64,000 bases of DNA, taken from the NCBI GenBank assembly GCA_902470815.1, contig CABRHS010000009.1:1-64000 (forward strand), read 5' to 3'. The DNA is from an uncultured Collinsella sp. Lineage in GTDB: Bacteria; Actinomycetota; Coriobacteriia; Coriobacteriales; Coriobacteriaceae. Shown one piece after another: positions 1 to 7,322 of this stretch. The notes below the pieces were generated by a model that saw nothing but the letters and a program-made list of their open reading frames with translations, had not been told where the DNA came from and searched no databases. How positions within the stretch are numbered: position 1 is the first letter of the stretch; every line of letters starts with the position of its first letter. Position numbers and translations under genes: made by a program.

Positions 1-359
1 GGGGCGAGGCTGCGACCCCCGGGGACGGCCCTACACCACTTTTCGTGACGCGATAGTACAGAAGCGCAGTAAGGCACAAAAGCGCAGGAAAAATGAGGTG
101 ATTAACTTCTTGTACTTGACGATTTCCATAATTAGTACGAAAAACCTCAAGATCATGAATCCGACTAATGAAATCATGCATTTAAAGAGCTTTACGGTGG
201 GCTTCGACATGGAAAAACCGGATGCGATGCGAATCAGCGCAGGACCGACCACGCCCGCAACAAAGCGTTGCTCGACCATCAAGGTGCATCGCGGGATAAT
301 CGCAGGCAAGCGGCGGGATCAAACCCCGCCGCCCACGCCCCGATCAAAGGAAACCCGCC
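1..359. other. Intergenic stretch with a repeat-family copy
   Basis: No convincing gene: the short open frames on both strands lack ribosome binding sites and family features. Two things are visible. Positions 21-54 match 36711-36744 at 27 of 34 ungapped bases, starting with GGGGACGGCC. Positions 36-150 look like a left-shortened copy of the IR-bounded element also found at 8717-8847 and 36519-36659. It has the core CAAAAGCGCAGG at 77-88 and an end arm at 132-150. The hairpin GCGGCGGG/CCCGCCGC near 310-332 sits just before the next gene. Confidence 0.6.
36..150 (+). repeat. IR-bounded element, copy 1 (partial)
   Basis: The core CAAAAGCGCAGG lies at 77-88. The right arm at 132-150 is identical at 16 of 19 positions to the arm at 8829-8847. 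The distance from core start to arm end is 74 nt, exactly as in the 8717-8847 copy. The left arm is poorly preserved; only TTTTCGTGAC near 40-49 resembles it, so this copy is probably shortened on that side. Confidence 0.5.
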
Positions 360-827
360 ATGATCCTGCTTAAAGACGCCCTGGCCCAAACCCGACGCGA
401 ACGCGGCCTCACCCAAGAAGAACTCGCCGCGCGCCTCTTCATCACGCGCCAGGCGGTCAGCCGCTGGGAGACCGGCGCGACCGAGCCCGGCATCGACATG
501 ATCAAGCTCATTGCGCGCGAGCTCGACGTCCCCGTGACGCGCCTGCTCGACATGCCCGAGCACTACTGCCAGAGCTGCGGCATGATGTTCACCGAACCCG
601 ACCAGCACGGACATGAGGCGGATGGAACCGAGACCGACGAGTTCTGCCGCTGGTGCTACGACAAGGGCGCGTATACCTACGAGACCACCATGGAAGAGAT
701 GATCGAAGACTGCGCACCGCGCATGGCTCAGAACATGGACTGGTCCGTGGACGAGTGCGCGTCGCTTCTGGGCGCCATCCTGCCGACACTCCGCAGGTGG
801 AGGAAGGGCGCCCGACCGAACGAGTAA
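360..827 (+). CDS. XRE-family regulator with C-terminal zinc ribbon
   Basis: A 155-aa cytoplasmic DNA-binding protein. Residues 5-60 form a Cro/C1-type helix-turn-helix (TQEELAARL, then ITRQAVSRWETG). The C-terminal part carries CQSC (C70, C73) and CRWC (C96, C99), the pattern of the putative zinc-ribbon domain (PF12674-like) often found behind XRE domains in Firmicutes and Actinobacteria. The remaining residues resemble the helical end of that domain. The start at 360 is preceded by GGAAA. No neighbour on the same strand follows, so its target genes are not indicated. The family assignment is safe and the function unknown. Confidence 0.85.
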   Translation: MILLKDALAQTRRERGLTQEELAARLFITRQAVSRWETGATEPGIDMIKLIARELDVPVTRLLDMPEHYCQSCGMMFTEPDQHGHEADGTETDEFCRWCYDKGAYTYETTMEEMIEDCAPRMAQNMDWSVDECASLLGAILPTLRRWRKGARPNE

Positions 828-830
828 CGG

Positions 831-1262
831 CTATTTGCCACGGTGCTTGCGGCGTTTCCTTTCACACCGGCCTTCCCAGCGCGAACGCGCTTCATCCTGA
901 CGCCGCACTGCTCGCTCGCTTCGCGATTCATCCTTGACGCGCTCCCGCTCGCGGGCGAGCGCAAGTTGCGAAACAGTCGATGGCCCGCGCTGGTGCATCG
1001 CCTTGGCCGCCTCGCGCGCACGACGCTTGGGGTTGCCGGGCAGCCGTCCGACACATGGCCCAACAGGCTCCGCCTCCGCACTCAGGCGCAGGCTCGACCA
1101 GCGCTCAAGCGCCCACGTATAGACCTCTTCATTCGACGGCTCGGCGCCAAACACCACGCGCTCGACCTTCAACATGTCATTTTCGACATGCTCAACCACG
1201 CCCACCCAAAACTGACCGTCGTGATAGACCGTCAGGGTCGATGAGACCTCACTCTTTCGCAT
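831..1262 (-). CDS. yjdF: YjdF family protein (DUF2992)
   Basis: A 143-aa basic protein. The N-terminal stretch LTVYHDGQFWVGVVEHVE and the following VFGAEPSNEEVY match the DUF2992/YjdF family. The C-terminal half is rich in Lys, Arg and Glu (PKRRAREAAKAMHQRG, and the KRRKHRGK end), as is typical of the family. The molecular function is unknown. Family members are the usual targets of the yjdF riboswitch, which senses azaaromatic compounds, and such a leader lies directly upstream. The ribosome binding site AAGGAGG (1271-1277) precedes the ATG at good spacing and can be sequestered by the leader. The gene converges on the XRE gene with a 3-nt gap. Confidence 0.85.
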   Translation of the reverse strand: MRKSEVSSTLTVYHDGQFWVGVVEHVENDMLKVERVVFGAEPSNEEVYTWALERWSSLRLSAEAEPVGPCVGRLPGNPKRRAREAAKAMHQRGPSTVSQLALARERERVKDESRSERAVRRQDEARSRWEGRCERKRRKHRGK

Positions 1263-1271
1263 AGCCGCGAC

Positions 1272-1378
1272 CTCCTTCTATGTAGGGCTACGCGAAGAAG
1301 GGACAAGCAAGGAGGCAGGTTACTGGCAGGCGGGCGCCCACGGCCCGACTACCCGACGGGCGCTGTGTTTTTATCTTC
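1272..1378 (-). promoter_or_regulatory. Candidate yjdF riboswitch leader
   Basis: The leader between the promoter (1389-1417) and the yjdF start is GC-structured. It contains CCTCCTT (complement of 1309-1315), a perfect complement of the Shine-Dalgarno AAGGAGG (complement of 1271-1277), so alternative pairing would hide the ribosome binding site. Upstream of it are complementary segments AGCGCCCG and GTGGGCGC that can form the main stem. The position in front of a DUF2992 gene is the known genomic context of the yjdF RNA, a translational riboswitch class. The assignment rests on context plus visible anti-SD pairing, not on a covariance-model score. Confidence 0.7.
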
Positions 1379-1388
1379 GATGGATATC

Positions 1389-1417
1389 AGTATAGCGCCA
1401 CGAAACTCGCCAGTTAA
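1389..1417 (-). promoter_or_regulatory. Promoter of the yjdF transcript
   Basis: Read on the minus strand, TTAACT (1412-1417) and TATACT (1389-1394) are separated by exactly 17 nt. This is a good sigma-70-type arrangement and places the transcript start at about 1380, just before the structured leader. Confidence 0.6.
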
Positions 1418-1419
1418 GG

Positions 1420-1449
1420 GAACAGCCGCCCTGGCAGGAGCGGCTGTTC
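1420..1449. repeat. Perfect 10-bp hairpin upstream of yjdF promoter
   Basis: GAACAGCCGC (1420-1429) and GCGGCTGTTC (1440-1449) form a perfect stem with a 10-nt loop. It lies between the yjdF promoter and a second TATACT-like motif (1509-1514, minus strand). It may end a short minus-strand transcript or be a relic of a duplicated leader. Neither strand shows a long T run after it. Confidence 0.4.
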
Positions 1450-1557
1450 GTGCGGGTTTTACCCCACTAGGTCAATCCAGGAGGGCGTACGCCTCCCTAG
1501 TCGCTACCAGTATACCCGCTTTCCGGCGCCCTGCACGCCACCCGCGGGCTCCTGGGC

Positions 1558-1592
1558 GGCGCCAGGCTTCGCAAGCCTGGCGCCGTTTTCCT
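1558..1592 (+). terminator. Strong hairpin with T-rich tail
   Basis: GGCGCCAGGCTT (1558-1569) pairs perfectly with AAGCCTGGCGCC (1573-1584) over a 3-nt loop. It is followed on the + strand by GTTTTCCTCT. The shape is that of an intrinsic terminator, but no + strand gene precedes it. It may instead serve the methyltransferase on the minus strand, where the tail is not T-rich. Confidence 0.45.
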
Positions 1593-1615
1593 CTAACACT
1601 CAGGTGGCAATGACG

Positions 1616-2389
1616 TCAGGCGCCCTTCACGGCGTAGGTCGCCCAGAAGGTCGGAATGTTTAGGTCGTGCAGACGACCCTCGCCATAGGTGTCCTCGTAG
1701 CAGTCGACCAGCTGGAAACCAGCCTGAAGCTGGCCTCGAATCTGCTTCTCAAGCGTATGCGAGAACTGGATGCCGTCCTCCACGAGGTCGAGCGCCGCCA
1801 TGTGATCGGGATTCTTCAACGGGTCGAACGGCAAGCTGCACACCACCCGCTCCTCAGCGTCGTCGAACGCGTACCCGAAGCCGTTATCTAGGCCCGCCAG
1901 CAGGCGCCCGCCGGGCTTCAGGATGCGATGGCACTCGCGCCAGAGCGGCTTGACCTCTTCTATGTAGCAGTTCGAGACGGGATGGAAGACGAGGTCGAAC
2001 TCCCCGTCCGCAAAGGGAAGCGGCTTCGACATGTCACCTCGAACGACCTCGATCTCGTAGCCCTCGCGCTCGGCGACCATCCGCTCGGATTCCAGCTGGC
2101 TGGGCGTGTAATCGAACACGGTGCACCGCGCCCCGAGGGCGGCGAAGACGGGCATCTGCTGACCTCCGCCGCAGGCGAGCCCCAGCACGTGCAGGCCGGA
2201 CAGGTCGCTCGGATACCATGCGGGCGGAACGGGCTTGGTGGGGGTCAGCAACATGCGCCACTCGCCCTGCCGAGCCTCGAGATATTCCTCATGGCTCAAG
2301 GGGGTGCCCCACTCCCAGCCCTGTGCGTTCCACCCGTCGATGGCACGGGCGTTCACATCGGCGTAGTTTTCTGTGGTTATGTCCGTCAC
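1616..2389 (-). CDS. SAM-dependent class I methyltransferase
   Basis: A 257-aa cytoplasmic enzyme with a Methyltransf_11/25-type Rossmann fold. Motif I is VLGLACGGGQQ (residues 68-78), followed by the acidic end of strand 2 (VFDYTPSQLE), an FDLVFHPVSNCYI segment at motif IV, and LKPGGRLLAG (post-motif). The substrate cannot be read from the sequence; close relatives are annotated only as class I methyltransferases. The start is a GTG preceded by GAAAGGA at suitable spacing. It is the last gene of a leftward run and overlaps the preceding small membrane gene by about 100 nt, an unusual amount. Confidence 0.85.
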   Translation of the reverse strand: MTDITTENYADVNARAIDGWNAQGWEWGTPLSHEEYLEARQGEWRMLLTPTKPVPPAWYPSDLSGLHVLGLACGGGQQMPVFAALGARCTVFDYTPSQLESERMVAEREGYEIEVVRGDMSKPLPFADGEFDLVFHPVSNCYIEEVKPLWRECHRILKPGGRLLAGLDNGFGYAFDDAEERVVCSLPFDPLKNPDHMAALDLVEDGIQFSHTLEKQIRGQLQAGFQLVDCYEDTYGEGRLHDLNIPTFWATYAVKGA

Positions 2390-2744
2390 AGGCAGGTCCT
2401 TTCAATTCGGGACGTGATATCGATTGTGCTACGTCGACGCCCTCCATGCGCAGCAGGCCGAGGTGCACGAGTAGCGTCTCGCACACGCGCAGCCAGTAGA
2501 GGGCCGCAGCCAGCGCGACAACGTACAGGACGATCGAATCCTGCAGAAGCGATCTCGCAATCCATATGAGGACGAGAAGCGGAGACATGAGCAGCGCGAG
2601 TGCCATCAGGAAGGCGGCGACCCTCCCCGCCCCGCCGAACGGCGCCCATTCGAACTCGGCCCCACATGAGCACCGCCTCGGCATGACGCCGAACTTGACC
2701 GGCACCCTCCGCCCGCAGCGGGCGCAGGCCATCTCCCCCGTCAT
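2289..2744 (-). CDS. Small zinc-ribbon membrane protein, unknown function
   Basis: A 151-aa protein not recognised as a named family. It opens with a CARC...CSCG pair typical of a treble-clef or zinc-ribbon knuckle (residues 7-30). About two membrane segments follow (roughly residues 40-65 and 70-90). The last 35 or so residues are encoded inside the methyltransferase gene in another frame and look like shadow sequence, so the functional part probably ends near residue 115. Its ATG overlaps the stop of the TfoX-domain gene (ATGA), indicating translational coupling. A frameshift that removed the original stop is possible. Confidence 0.55.
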   Translation of the reverse strand: MTGEMACARCGRRVPVKFGVMPRRCSCGAEFEWAPFGGAGRVAAFLMALALLMSPLLVLIWIARSLLQDSIVLYVVALAAALYWLRVCETLLVHLGLLRMEGVDVAQSISRPELKGPACDGHNHRKLRRCERPCHRRVERTGLGVGHPLEP

Positions 2745-3055
2745 CGGCGGGCCCTCCGAGCCGGGCCCCCGCGGAGCTCCGCGCAGACGGCCCCCACCAG
2801 GCGGGAGAGCGAATCGCCGTCATCCGAATCGACGAGCCGCATCGGCCTCGCGCCCTCGTAGGGGGCGGCGGTCGCGCCCAGCGCCGACGCGGACGCGGGG
2901 GTCTCCTTGATCAGCAGCCGGTCGTCGTAGACGCCGCCGAACAGCGTGCCCTCCGAGTAGAGGAGGTACTCCCCCATCATCTTCCTCGTGGTCAAGCCCT
3001 CAACACCCGAGAGAAGGTCGAGGACATAATCGAGATAGCCTTGCGAAGACGCCAT
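2741..3055 (-). CDS. TfoX/Sxy N-terminal domain protein
   Basis: A 104-aa protein containing only the TfoX N-terminal domain (PF04993 type). Visible elements are DYVLDLLSGVEGLTTRKMMGEYLLY, split as a helix then the KMMGEY strand, LFGGVYDDRLLIKET, and the helical C-terminal part. In Gammaproteobacteria TfoX/Sxy governs competence, but stand-alone N-terminal domains are widespread in Actinobacteria and Firmicutes with no known role. The protein therefore should not be called a competence regulator. Its 3' end is coupled to the next gene by an ATGA overlap. Confidence 0.85.
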   Translation of the reverse strand: MASSQGYLDYVLDLLSGVEGLTTRKMMGEYLLYSEGTLFGGVYDDRLLIKETPASASALGATAAPYEGARPMRLVDSDDGDSLSRLVGAVCAELRGGPARRARR

Positions 3056-3079
3056 GACAGCCTTCTTTCTTCGAATCCG

Positions 3080-3157
3080 TTAGCCCCGCTCGACGATCGC
3101 GCCGTAGCCCGTGTGCGGCAGGTACTCCACCGCGAGCCTGAAGACGGCGTATTCCAT
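3080..3157 (-). CDS. Possible 25-aa peptide coupled by TGATG
   Basis: The stop of the upstream membrane protein overlaps this ATG as TGATG, the classic translational-reinitiation arrangement. The frame gives MEYAVFRLAVEYLPHTGYG plus six residues, then a TAA. It is not recognised. It could be a true small protein, or the leftover C-terminus of a gene lost by deletion; its sequence looks protein-like rather than random. Low certainty. Confidence 0.3.
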   Translation of the reverse strand: MEYAVFRLAVEYLPHTGYGAIVERG

Positions 3158-4062
3158 CACCCGCTCACCTCCAGCCATGACAGCACCTCGGCACGCAGGC
3201 GCTCCATGCGTGGTGTGAGCGGGTCAAGTGCCGGATCACTCGCCAGGCGCGACGCCTCCTCGGCAGACCCGTGCAGCAGCTCGTACTCGGCAAGATAGAG
3301 CTGCCAGTTCGCGCGCTGCTGATGGCAATCCGCCAGGGTCATGCGCTCGCGCATACGCGCGGCGTCGGCGGCGTCCCTCTCGGCGGACGGGCGCACCAGC
3401 ACGGCGTAATCGGCGACCTGCAGGTCGGCGGAGGCACGGTTGCGCGAGCCCTCCTTGAAGTTCTTCCGAAACGCCGAGAGCCTCGACAGCGCATCACGCG
3501 CGCCCTCGAGGTCGTCCACATCGATCCGGCTCAAAAACTCGATCTGCATGGCGCGGAACCACCTGATGTTGTCCTTGCGCTTGAAGGTGACGGACTCGAG
3601 GCGGCGCAGGGCGCCGGCGCTATCGAGCTCAAGGTAGTCGCAGTACGCGAGCTCGATGGCGATGGTGTTCGCAGAGCGGCCGAAGCGGTCGCGGGCGGAA
3701 AGCACATCGAGCACCGTGCGATAGCGGGCGGGGTCGCAATCCTGGGAGACGACCTCTCCGAGCTTGAGGAACAGTGCGCCCATGCGCACGCGCGCGATGA
3801 ACACGATGGCGAGCAGGAAGACAAAGCAAACGAGGTAGAGCGCGAAGTGGCCCTCCTCGACAAACCAGATCATCGCAACGAGGTTGGCGAGAATCAGCGC
3901 GATGGACTGCGCCTTGATCGCACGCACCCGCTTGACATACGTGGCAACGGTCTCCTGCGCATCCAAACCCCAGTAGGAGGAGCGCCCGTCACCCGACGGC
4001 GAGATGTTGTCGATGCGGTTGGGCTCCTGTGCCGGGGCGGGCGGGGTCGGAAGACTACTCAT
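3157..4062 (-). CDS. Hypothetical two-TM protein with helical repeat domain
   Basis: A 301-aa protein of unknown family. A proline-rich cytoplasmic N-terminus leads to two adjacent membrane segments (SIALILANLVAMIWFV and ALYLVCFVFLLAIVFIA, about residues 50-100). A roughly 200-residue helical region follows, rich in Arg, Glu, Ala and Leu, with TPR-like helix pairs (for example YCDYLELDSAGALRRLES). I chose the internal ATG at 4062 because GAGGAG lies 10 nt upstream; the longer frame (33 extra residues) has no ribosome binding site. It is the first of several unrecognised membrane genes in a leftward cluster. Confidence 0.65.
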   Translation of the reverse strand: MSSLPTPPAPAQEPNRIDNISPSGDGRSSYWGLDAQETVATYVKRVRAIKAQSIALILANLVAMIWFVEEGHFALYLVCFVFLLAIVFIARVRMGALFLKLGEVVSQDCDPARYRTVLDVLSARDRFGRSANTIAIELAYCDYLELDSAGALRRLESVTFKRKDNIRWFRAMQIEFLSRIDVDDLEGARDALSRLSAFRKNFKEGSRNRASADLQVADYAVLVRPSAERDAADAARMRERMTLADCHQQRANWQLYLAEYELLHGSAEEASRLASDPALDPLTPRMERLRAEVLSWLEVSG

Positions 4063-4189
4063 AACGATCAACTCCTCGGTAGGTTTTGGGGATTGTACCC
4101 CCTCCGGGATTGCCGGCCACCGTGCCGGCGTTTCAGCTGGCAAGACAAGCGCGGCCGCCACCTTCGATTGGCAGGGCGGGTGGCTCGCC

Positions 4190-4528
4190 TCACAGCTTCA
4201 AATGATCGAACCCCGGATACCCGCGCCGCAGGGCCTTGTTGAACTGCCGCTTGAGGCAGCCCGCCTGCAAATACCACGCCGCATACAGGGCAAGGCCCTC
4301 GACGACGAGCATCGCGATGAGGACGGGCACGGAGCTCTTGGTCATCACCAACATGGCATCGAAGGCGGCGAAGAGGGCGAGCACGCCGCTCGTCGCCCTC
4401 GTCCGCTCCTCGATTTGGCGCCTCAACTTGCAGCGCACGCCCTCGATCTCCATCTCGGAATACGCGGAGGATTCCAAGCCTCTCCTGATTTCATCATCAA
4501 GCGTGGCCTTATACAGCGAGAAGAGCAT
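4190..4528 (-). CDS. Hypothetical membrane protein, 112 aa
   Basis: The N-terminal 45 residues are charged and helical (DDEIRRGLESSAYSEME and onward). Two membrane segments follow (SGVLALFAAFDAMLVMT and PVLIAMLVVEGLALYAAWY), then a basic tail ending GYPGFDHLKL. No recognised domain. The start is preceded by AAAGGGG. It lies in the same leftward group as its neighbours with short gaps, so it is probably cotranscribed with them. Confidence 0.6.
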   Translation of the reverse strand: MLFSLYKATLDDEIRRGLESSAYSEMEIEGVRCKLRRQIEERTRATSGVLALFAAFDAMLVMTKSSVPVLIAMLVVEGLALYAAWYLQAGCLKRQFNKALRRGYPGFDHLKL

Positions 4529-4549
4529 GTGAGCCCCTTTCCAAAACGG

Positions 4550-4951
4550 TCAGTCGACGAACCAGAGCCAGATGAAGAACACGAGGTACGGGACGCTCGC
4601 CAGGTACAGGGCGCCCGCGGCGACCGCGAACCCGGACCGGACGCTGGCCCCTCCCCTCGCGCGGCGGACCTCCCACACCGTGAGAGCGACGGCGATCGCC
4701 AATCCGCCGACGGCCAGCGCAGCCATGCCGAGCGAGAGCGCCGCCAACCCCATCGCGGCGGCCATGACCGGGGCCATGAGTAGGGCGCACCCGCAGCCCC
4801 CGGGGCTGTACAGGCGCGCGGACGAGCGGACCGGACGACGGCACCGTTGACACGCGACGAGAGTCGGCCCCGCCGGACAGCTGCTTTTGAGCGTCGACCG
4901 GGCGTGAGGGGACTCCGCCGCAGGAGCCGTTCTCTCAGTCGCGCGCGCCAT
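4550..4951 (-). CDS. Hypothetical zinc-knuckle membrane protein
   Basis: A 133-aa protein. An early CQRC (near residue 34) and a later CGC within SPGGCGCALL resemble a degenerate zinc ribbon. Three membrane segments follow: LMAPVMAAAMGLAALSLGMA, ALAVGGLAIAVALTVW, and a C-terminal SVPYLVFFIWLWF. No family recognised. The arrangement of metal-knuckle and membrane segments resembles the 2289-2744 protein, so the two may be distant paralogues. Confidence 0.5.
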   Translation of the reverse strand: MARATERTAPAAESPHARSTLKSSCPAGPTLVACQRCRRPVRSSARLYSPGGCGCALLMAPVMAAAMGLAALSLGMAALAVGGLAIAVALTVWEVRRARGGASVRSGFAVAAGALYLASVPYLVFFIWLWFVD

Positions 4952-4960
4952 TGCCGCCCC

Positions 4961-5788
4961 CTACTCGATCGGGTCGCCCGCGGTGGCAGGACCGTCCACG
5001 TCGCGCGCGCCCACGAGGGTGCGGGTCTTGGGGTACCAGCGAACCTCGGCCATCGGCTCGTCGAGGACAAGCGCGACCTCGGGCCAGTCGGCCGCGTTCA
5101 CGCTGAGGCGCGCGTCCACATGGTGGTTCGCCACCGACTCCCCGTCCCTGTAGAGCGAGACCTCGAACGTGGTGGGCGACAGCGCCGCCCCGCGGCCGCG
5201 CGGCTTGTTGATCTCGGCCTCGTAGAAGGCGAAGCGCTCCTGCCGCCATCCCCCGTTGAGGTCGTCGAGCATCTCGCTGCAGGAGAACGCGCCGCCGGCG
5301 ATCGAGATGACGGCGAACACGCCGCAGAACGCCACGATCGCGGCGGACCCGGTGTGCTTGTAGGAGATGGGGTCCTTCTTGCGGTGACGGCGATACACAA
5401 AAGGAATCGCGCCGAAAGCGACCATGAGGACAAGGCCGAAAGCGCCCGTGCTGTCCGCAGAGGAGAGCGCGCCCATGGCGAGGAAGAACGGCACCACGTA
5501 GCAGAAAAAGCCGAGCAGGATGCCCTTGAGCTCGCGGGCGAGGACGGCGGAGTCGACGTGCCTGCGATGCATGCGCTGCAGGTAGACCATGGGCGTGAAG
5601 CACAGCATGGAGATGCCAAACAGGATGAACCCGACGCCGACCGATGCGCGGTTGTACAGCGCCGCCGCCCCGACGCTCGTGGCGAAGCGGCCGTAGACGA
5701 GCACGCCGAACGCGGTGAAGAGGAAGACGCAGCCGATGATGGCGACGGCGCCCTGCTTGCGGTCCCTCGCGGTGGTGAAACGTCCCAT
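4961..5788 (-). CDS. Hypothetical polytopic membrane protein, 275 aa
   Basis: Not recognised. Visible are a hydrophobic segment at about residues 14-32, a second at 48-68, a third and fourth at 88-130 (GILLGFFCYVVPFFLAMGAL, then FGLVLMVAFGAIPFVY), and a fifth near 145-165. An extracellular or periplasmic-type beta-rich domain of about 100 residues follows, containing TTFEVSLYRDGES and YPKTRTLVGARD. One cysteine pair candidate lies near residue 168. It sits 9 nt downstream of the next upstream gene's reading direction boundary, consistent with a common transcript. The function cannot be inferred. Confidence 0.6.
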   Translation of the reverse strand: MGRFTTARDRKQGAVAIIGCVFLFTAFGVLVYGRFATSVGAAALYNRASVGVGFILFGISMLCFTPMVYLQRMHRRHVDSAVLARELKGILLGFFCYVVPFFLAMGALSSADSTGAFGLVLMVAFGAIPFVYRRHRKKDPISYKHTGSAAIVAFCGVFAVISIAGGAFSCSEMLDDLNGGWRQERFAFYEAEINKPRGRGAALSPTTFEVSLYRDGESVANHHVDARLSVNAADWPEVALVLDEPMAEVRWYPKTRTLVGARDVDGPATAGDPIE

Positions 5789-5944
5789 GCTTCCTCGCTC
5801 ACGTCAATGCGGCCCAGTCCGTCCCCGGGCCGACGATTCAGTCGAATCTAGCACATGACGGGGCAACCCACGGCGTCGGTTCGGTAAAGAGAACGGAGGG
5901 CTCGCCGTGCGCGGTGCGCGTATGGAGGGCGCTACGGGACGGCA

Positions 5945-6571
5945 TCAATCGGCGGGATACATCACAACCGGATTGGCGGGGGTACCGTATGCGGTGAAGT
6001 GCGGCTCTGACCCGCGCCACTCGAGCGCGTAGGTCCCGTTGCCCATGGGGCTGTAACCGTCATCCGCACTGTAGCTCGCGATCTTCCTGCCGACGCCGAA
6101 CCCGCCCGACACCAGATACACGTCCCCGTAACCCGCCAGGAGCACGTTGCGCTCCACCACCACGACGCGGTCGCCCGCGGGACCCGTCGGCTCGACGATA
6201 TAAGGCACCGCCAAAAGGCACTCGAAGCCGGCCACCAGAATGGATGCGGACAGAGCGAGGACCGTGATGCCGTTCGCGAGCCATCGGACGGCCCGTTTCC
6301 CATCTGTCACAGGCCCCTTCGCCGAATCGCCCCCAGATCGACGCGTCATCCAACTCGCGACCGAGAGGAAGACCGAGGCGCATGCGAACAGCAAAGACAA
6401 CTCATACCCCGCAGGCGCAAGCGCCAGCGGGCCGACGAGTAGCACGGCGGTGGCAACGCCGTGAAAGGGAGGCGTGATGAGCAGGAGGGACACCAGGACG
6501 CAAACCCGGCACGCAAACGTCAACCGACGGGCGCACAGGGACGCGCGCGAGGCGGCTGCAGTTCCGTCCAT
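5945..6571 (-). CDS. Hypothetical membrane protein with C-terminal beta domain
   Basis: A 208-aa protein from the ATG at 6571, chosen because GAGAGGAG stands just before it; the longer frame lacks a ribosome site. It has four hydrophobic segments (roughly residues 18-35, 40-75 as two, and 105-130). An about 80-residue exported-type domain follows with ERNVLLAGYGDVYLVSGGFGV and a WRGSEPHFTAYG end. Its layout (membrane segments then a short beta-rich domain) is similar to the 4961-5788 protein, although the sequences are not obviously alike. It is divergent from the sigma-factor gene. Confidence 0.6.
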   Translation of the reverse strand: MDGTAAASRASLCARRLTFACRVCVLVSLLLITPPFHGVATAVLLVGPLALAPAGYELSLLFACASVFLSVASWMTRRSGGDSAKGPVTDGKRAVRWLANGITVLALSASILVAGFECLLAVPYIVEPTGPAGDRVVVVERNVLLAGYGDVYLVSGGFGVGRKIASYSADDGYSPMGNGTYALEWRGSEPHFTAYGTPANPVVMYPAD

Positions 6572-6725
6572 ATCCGCTCCTCTCCACGTGCGCGATGCGG
6601 CATCGCGCCACACTCTCCTGATTAATTATGCCAACTATCCGCCGCCTCCGCGTATTGTCTATAGAGGGAGATATCGCAAACCGGTCCCTCGCACGTCACA
6701 CCAACTCAGAAAGCGAGGTGAGGAT

Positions 6726-7322
6726 ATGGGAGCTTGGAGCACATCCGCCGCCCACGAAGCACGAGATGGGCACCGGCAGCCGTCGCGGGCAAAGGACGAC
6801 TCGGCTCGCCGCCCAATCGAGGCGGAGGCGAACCGACTCGTCGAAACGTACGCGGACACGATTCTCCGTGTGAGCTACACCTACCTGCGCAGCACGCAAG
6901 ACGCCGAGGACATCTGCCAGGACGTCCTCCTCAAAGCGCTCGGTCATGCAGGGAGCTTCGACTCCGCCGAGCACGAGCGCGCGTGGATCATCCGCGTCGC
7001 CATCAACGCCGCGAAAGACCTCCTGAAGCGCCAGACCGGACGCGACACCGTGGCGCTCGACGAGATCAGCGAGCCCGCCGCGCCGCGGCGAGCCACGGAA
7101 CACGAGCTCGAGGCCCGCGCGGAAGGCGTCCTGGAACGCGTCATGGCCCTGCCCCTGGAATACCGCGAGGCGATCTACCTCCACTACTACGAAGGGTATT
7201 CCATCAAGCAGATCGCCGCCATCGTCCACGCATCCGAATCGGCCGTGGCAACGCGACTCAGCCGCGGCCGGTCCAAACTTCGCACCGCCCTGGAAGGAGT
7301 TCGACATGAGCTCGACTTTTGA
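6726..7322 (+). CDS. ECF-type RNA polymerase sigma factor
   Basis: A 198-aa sigma-70 family factor. Region 2 spans about residues 40-105 (YADTILRVSYTYLRSTQDAEDICQ is its start in two pieces, then the AWIIRVAINAAKD segment). Region 4 lies at about 135-195 (LPLEYREAIYLHYYEGYSIK, then ESAVATRLSRGRSKLR). The start at 6726 follows GAGGTGAGG; a longer in-frame extension upstream lacks family similarity. The gene overlaps the next one by 17 nt, and that gene encodes a single-TM protein of the DUF4179 type, its likely anti-sigma partner. Such pairs in Gram-positive bacteria usually respond to envelope stress. Confidence 0.92.
   Translation: MGAWSTSAAHEARDGHRQPSRAKDDSARRPIEAEANRLVETYADTILRVSYTYLRSTQDAEDICQDVLLKALGHAGSFDSAEHERAWIIRVAINAAKDLLKRQTGRDTVALDEISEPAAPRRATEHELEARAEGVLERVMALPLEYREAIYLHYYEGYSIKQIAAIVHASESAVATRLSRGRSKLRTALEGVRHELDF

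Noticed and set aside
98..373. A 91-codon + strand frame and an overlapping 92-codon minus strand frame at the left edge
   Set aside because: No ribosome binding site and no family features; the frames run through the IR-bounded element, and the + frame also runs into the start of the XRE gene.
2741..3055. Reading the TfoX-domain gene as a competence regulator
   Set aside because: Only the N-terminal domain is present and no competence genes adjoin.
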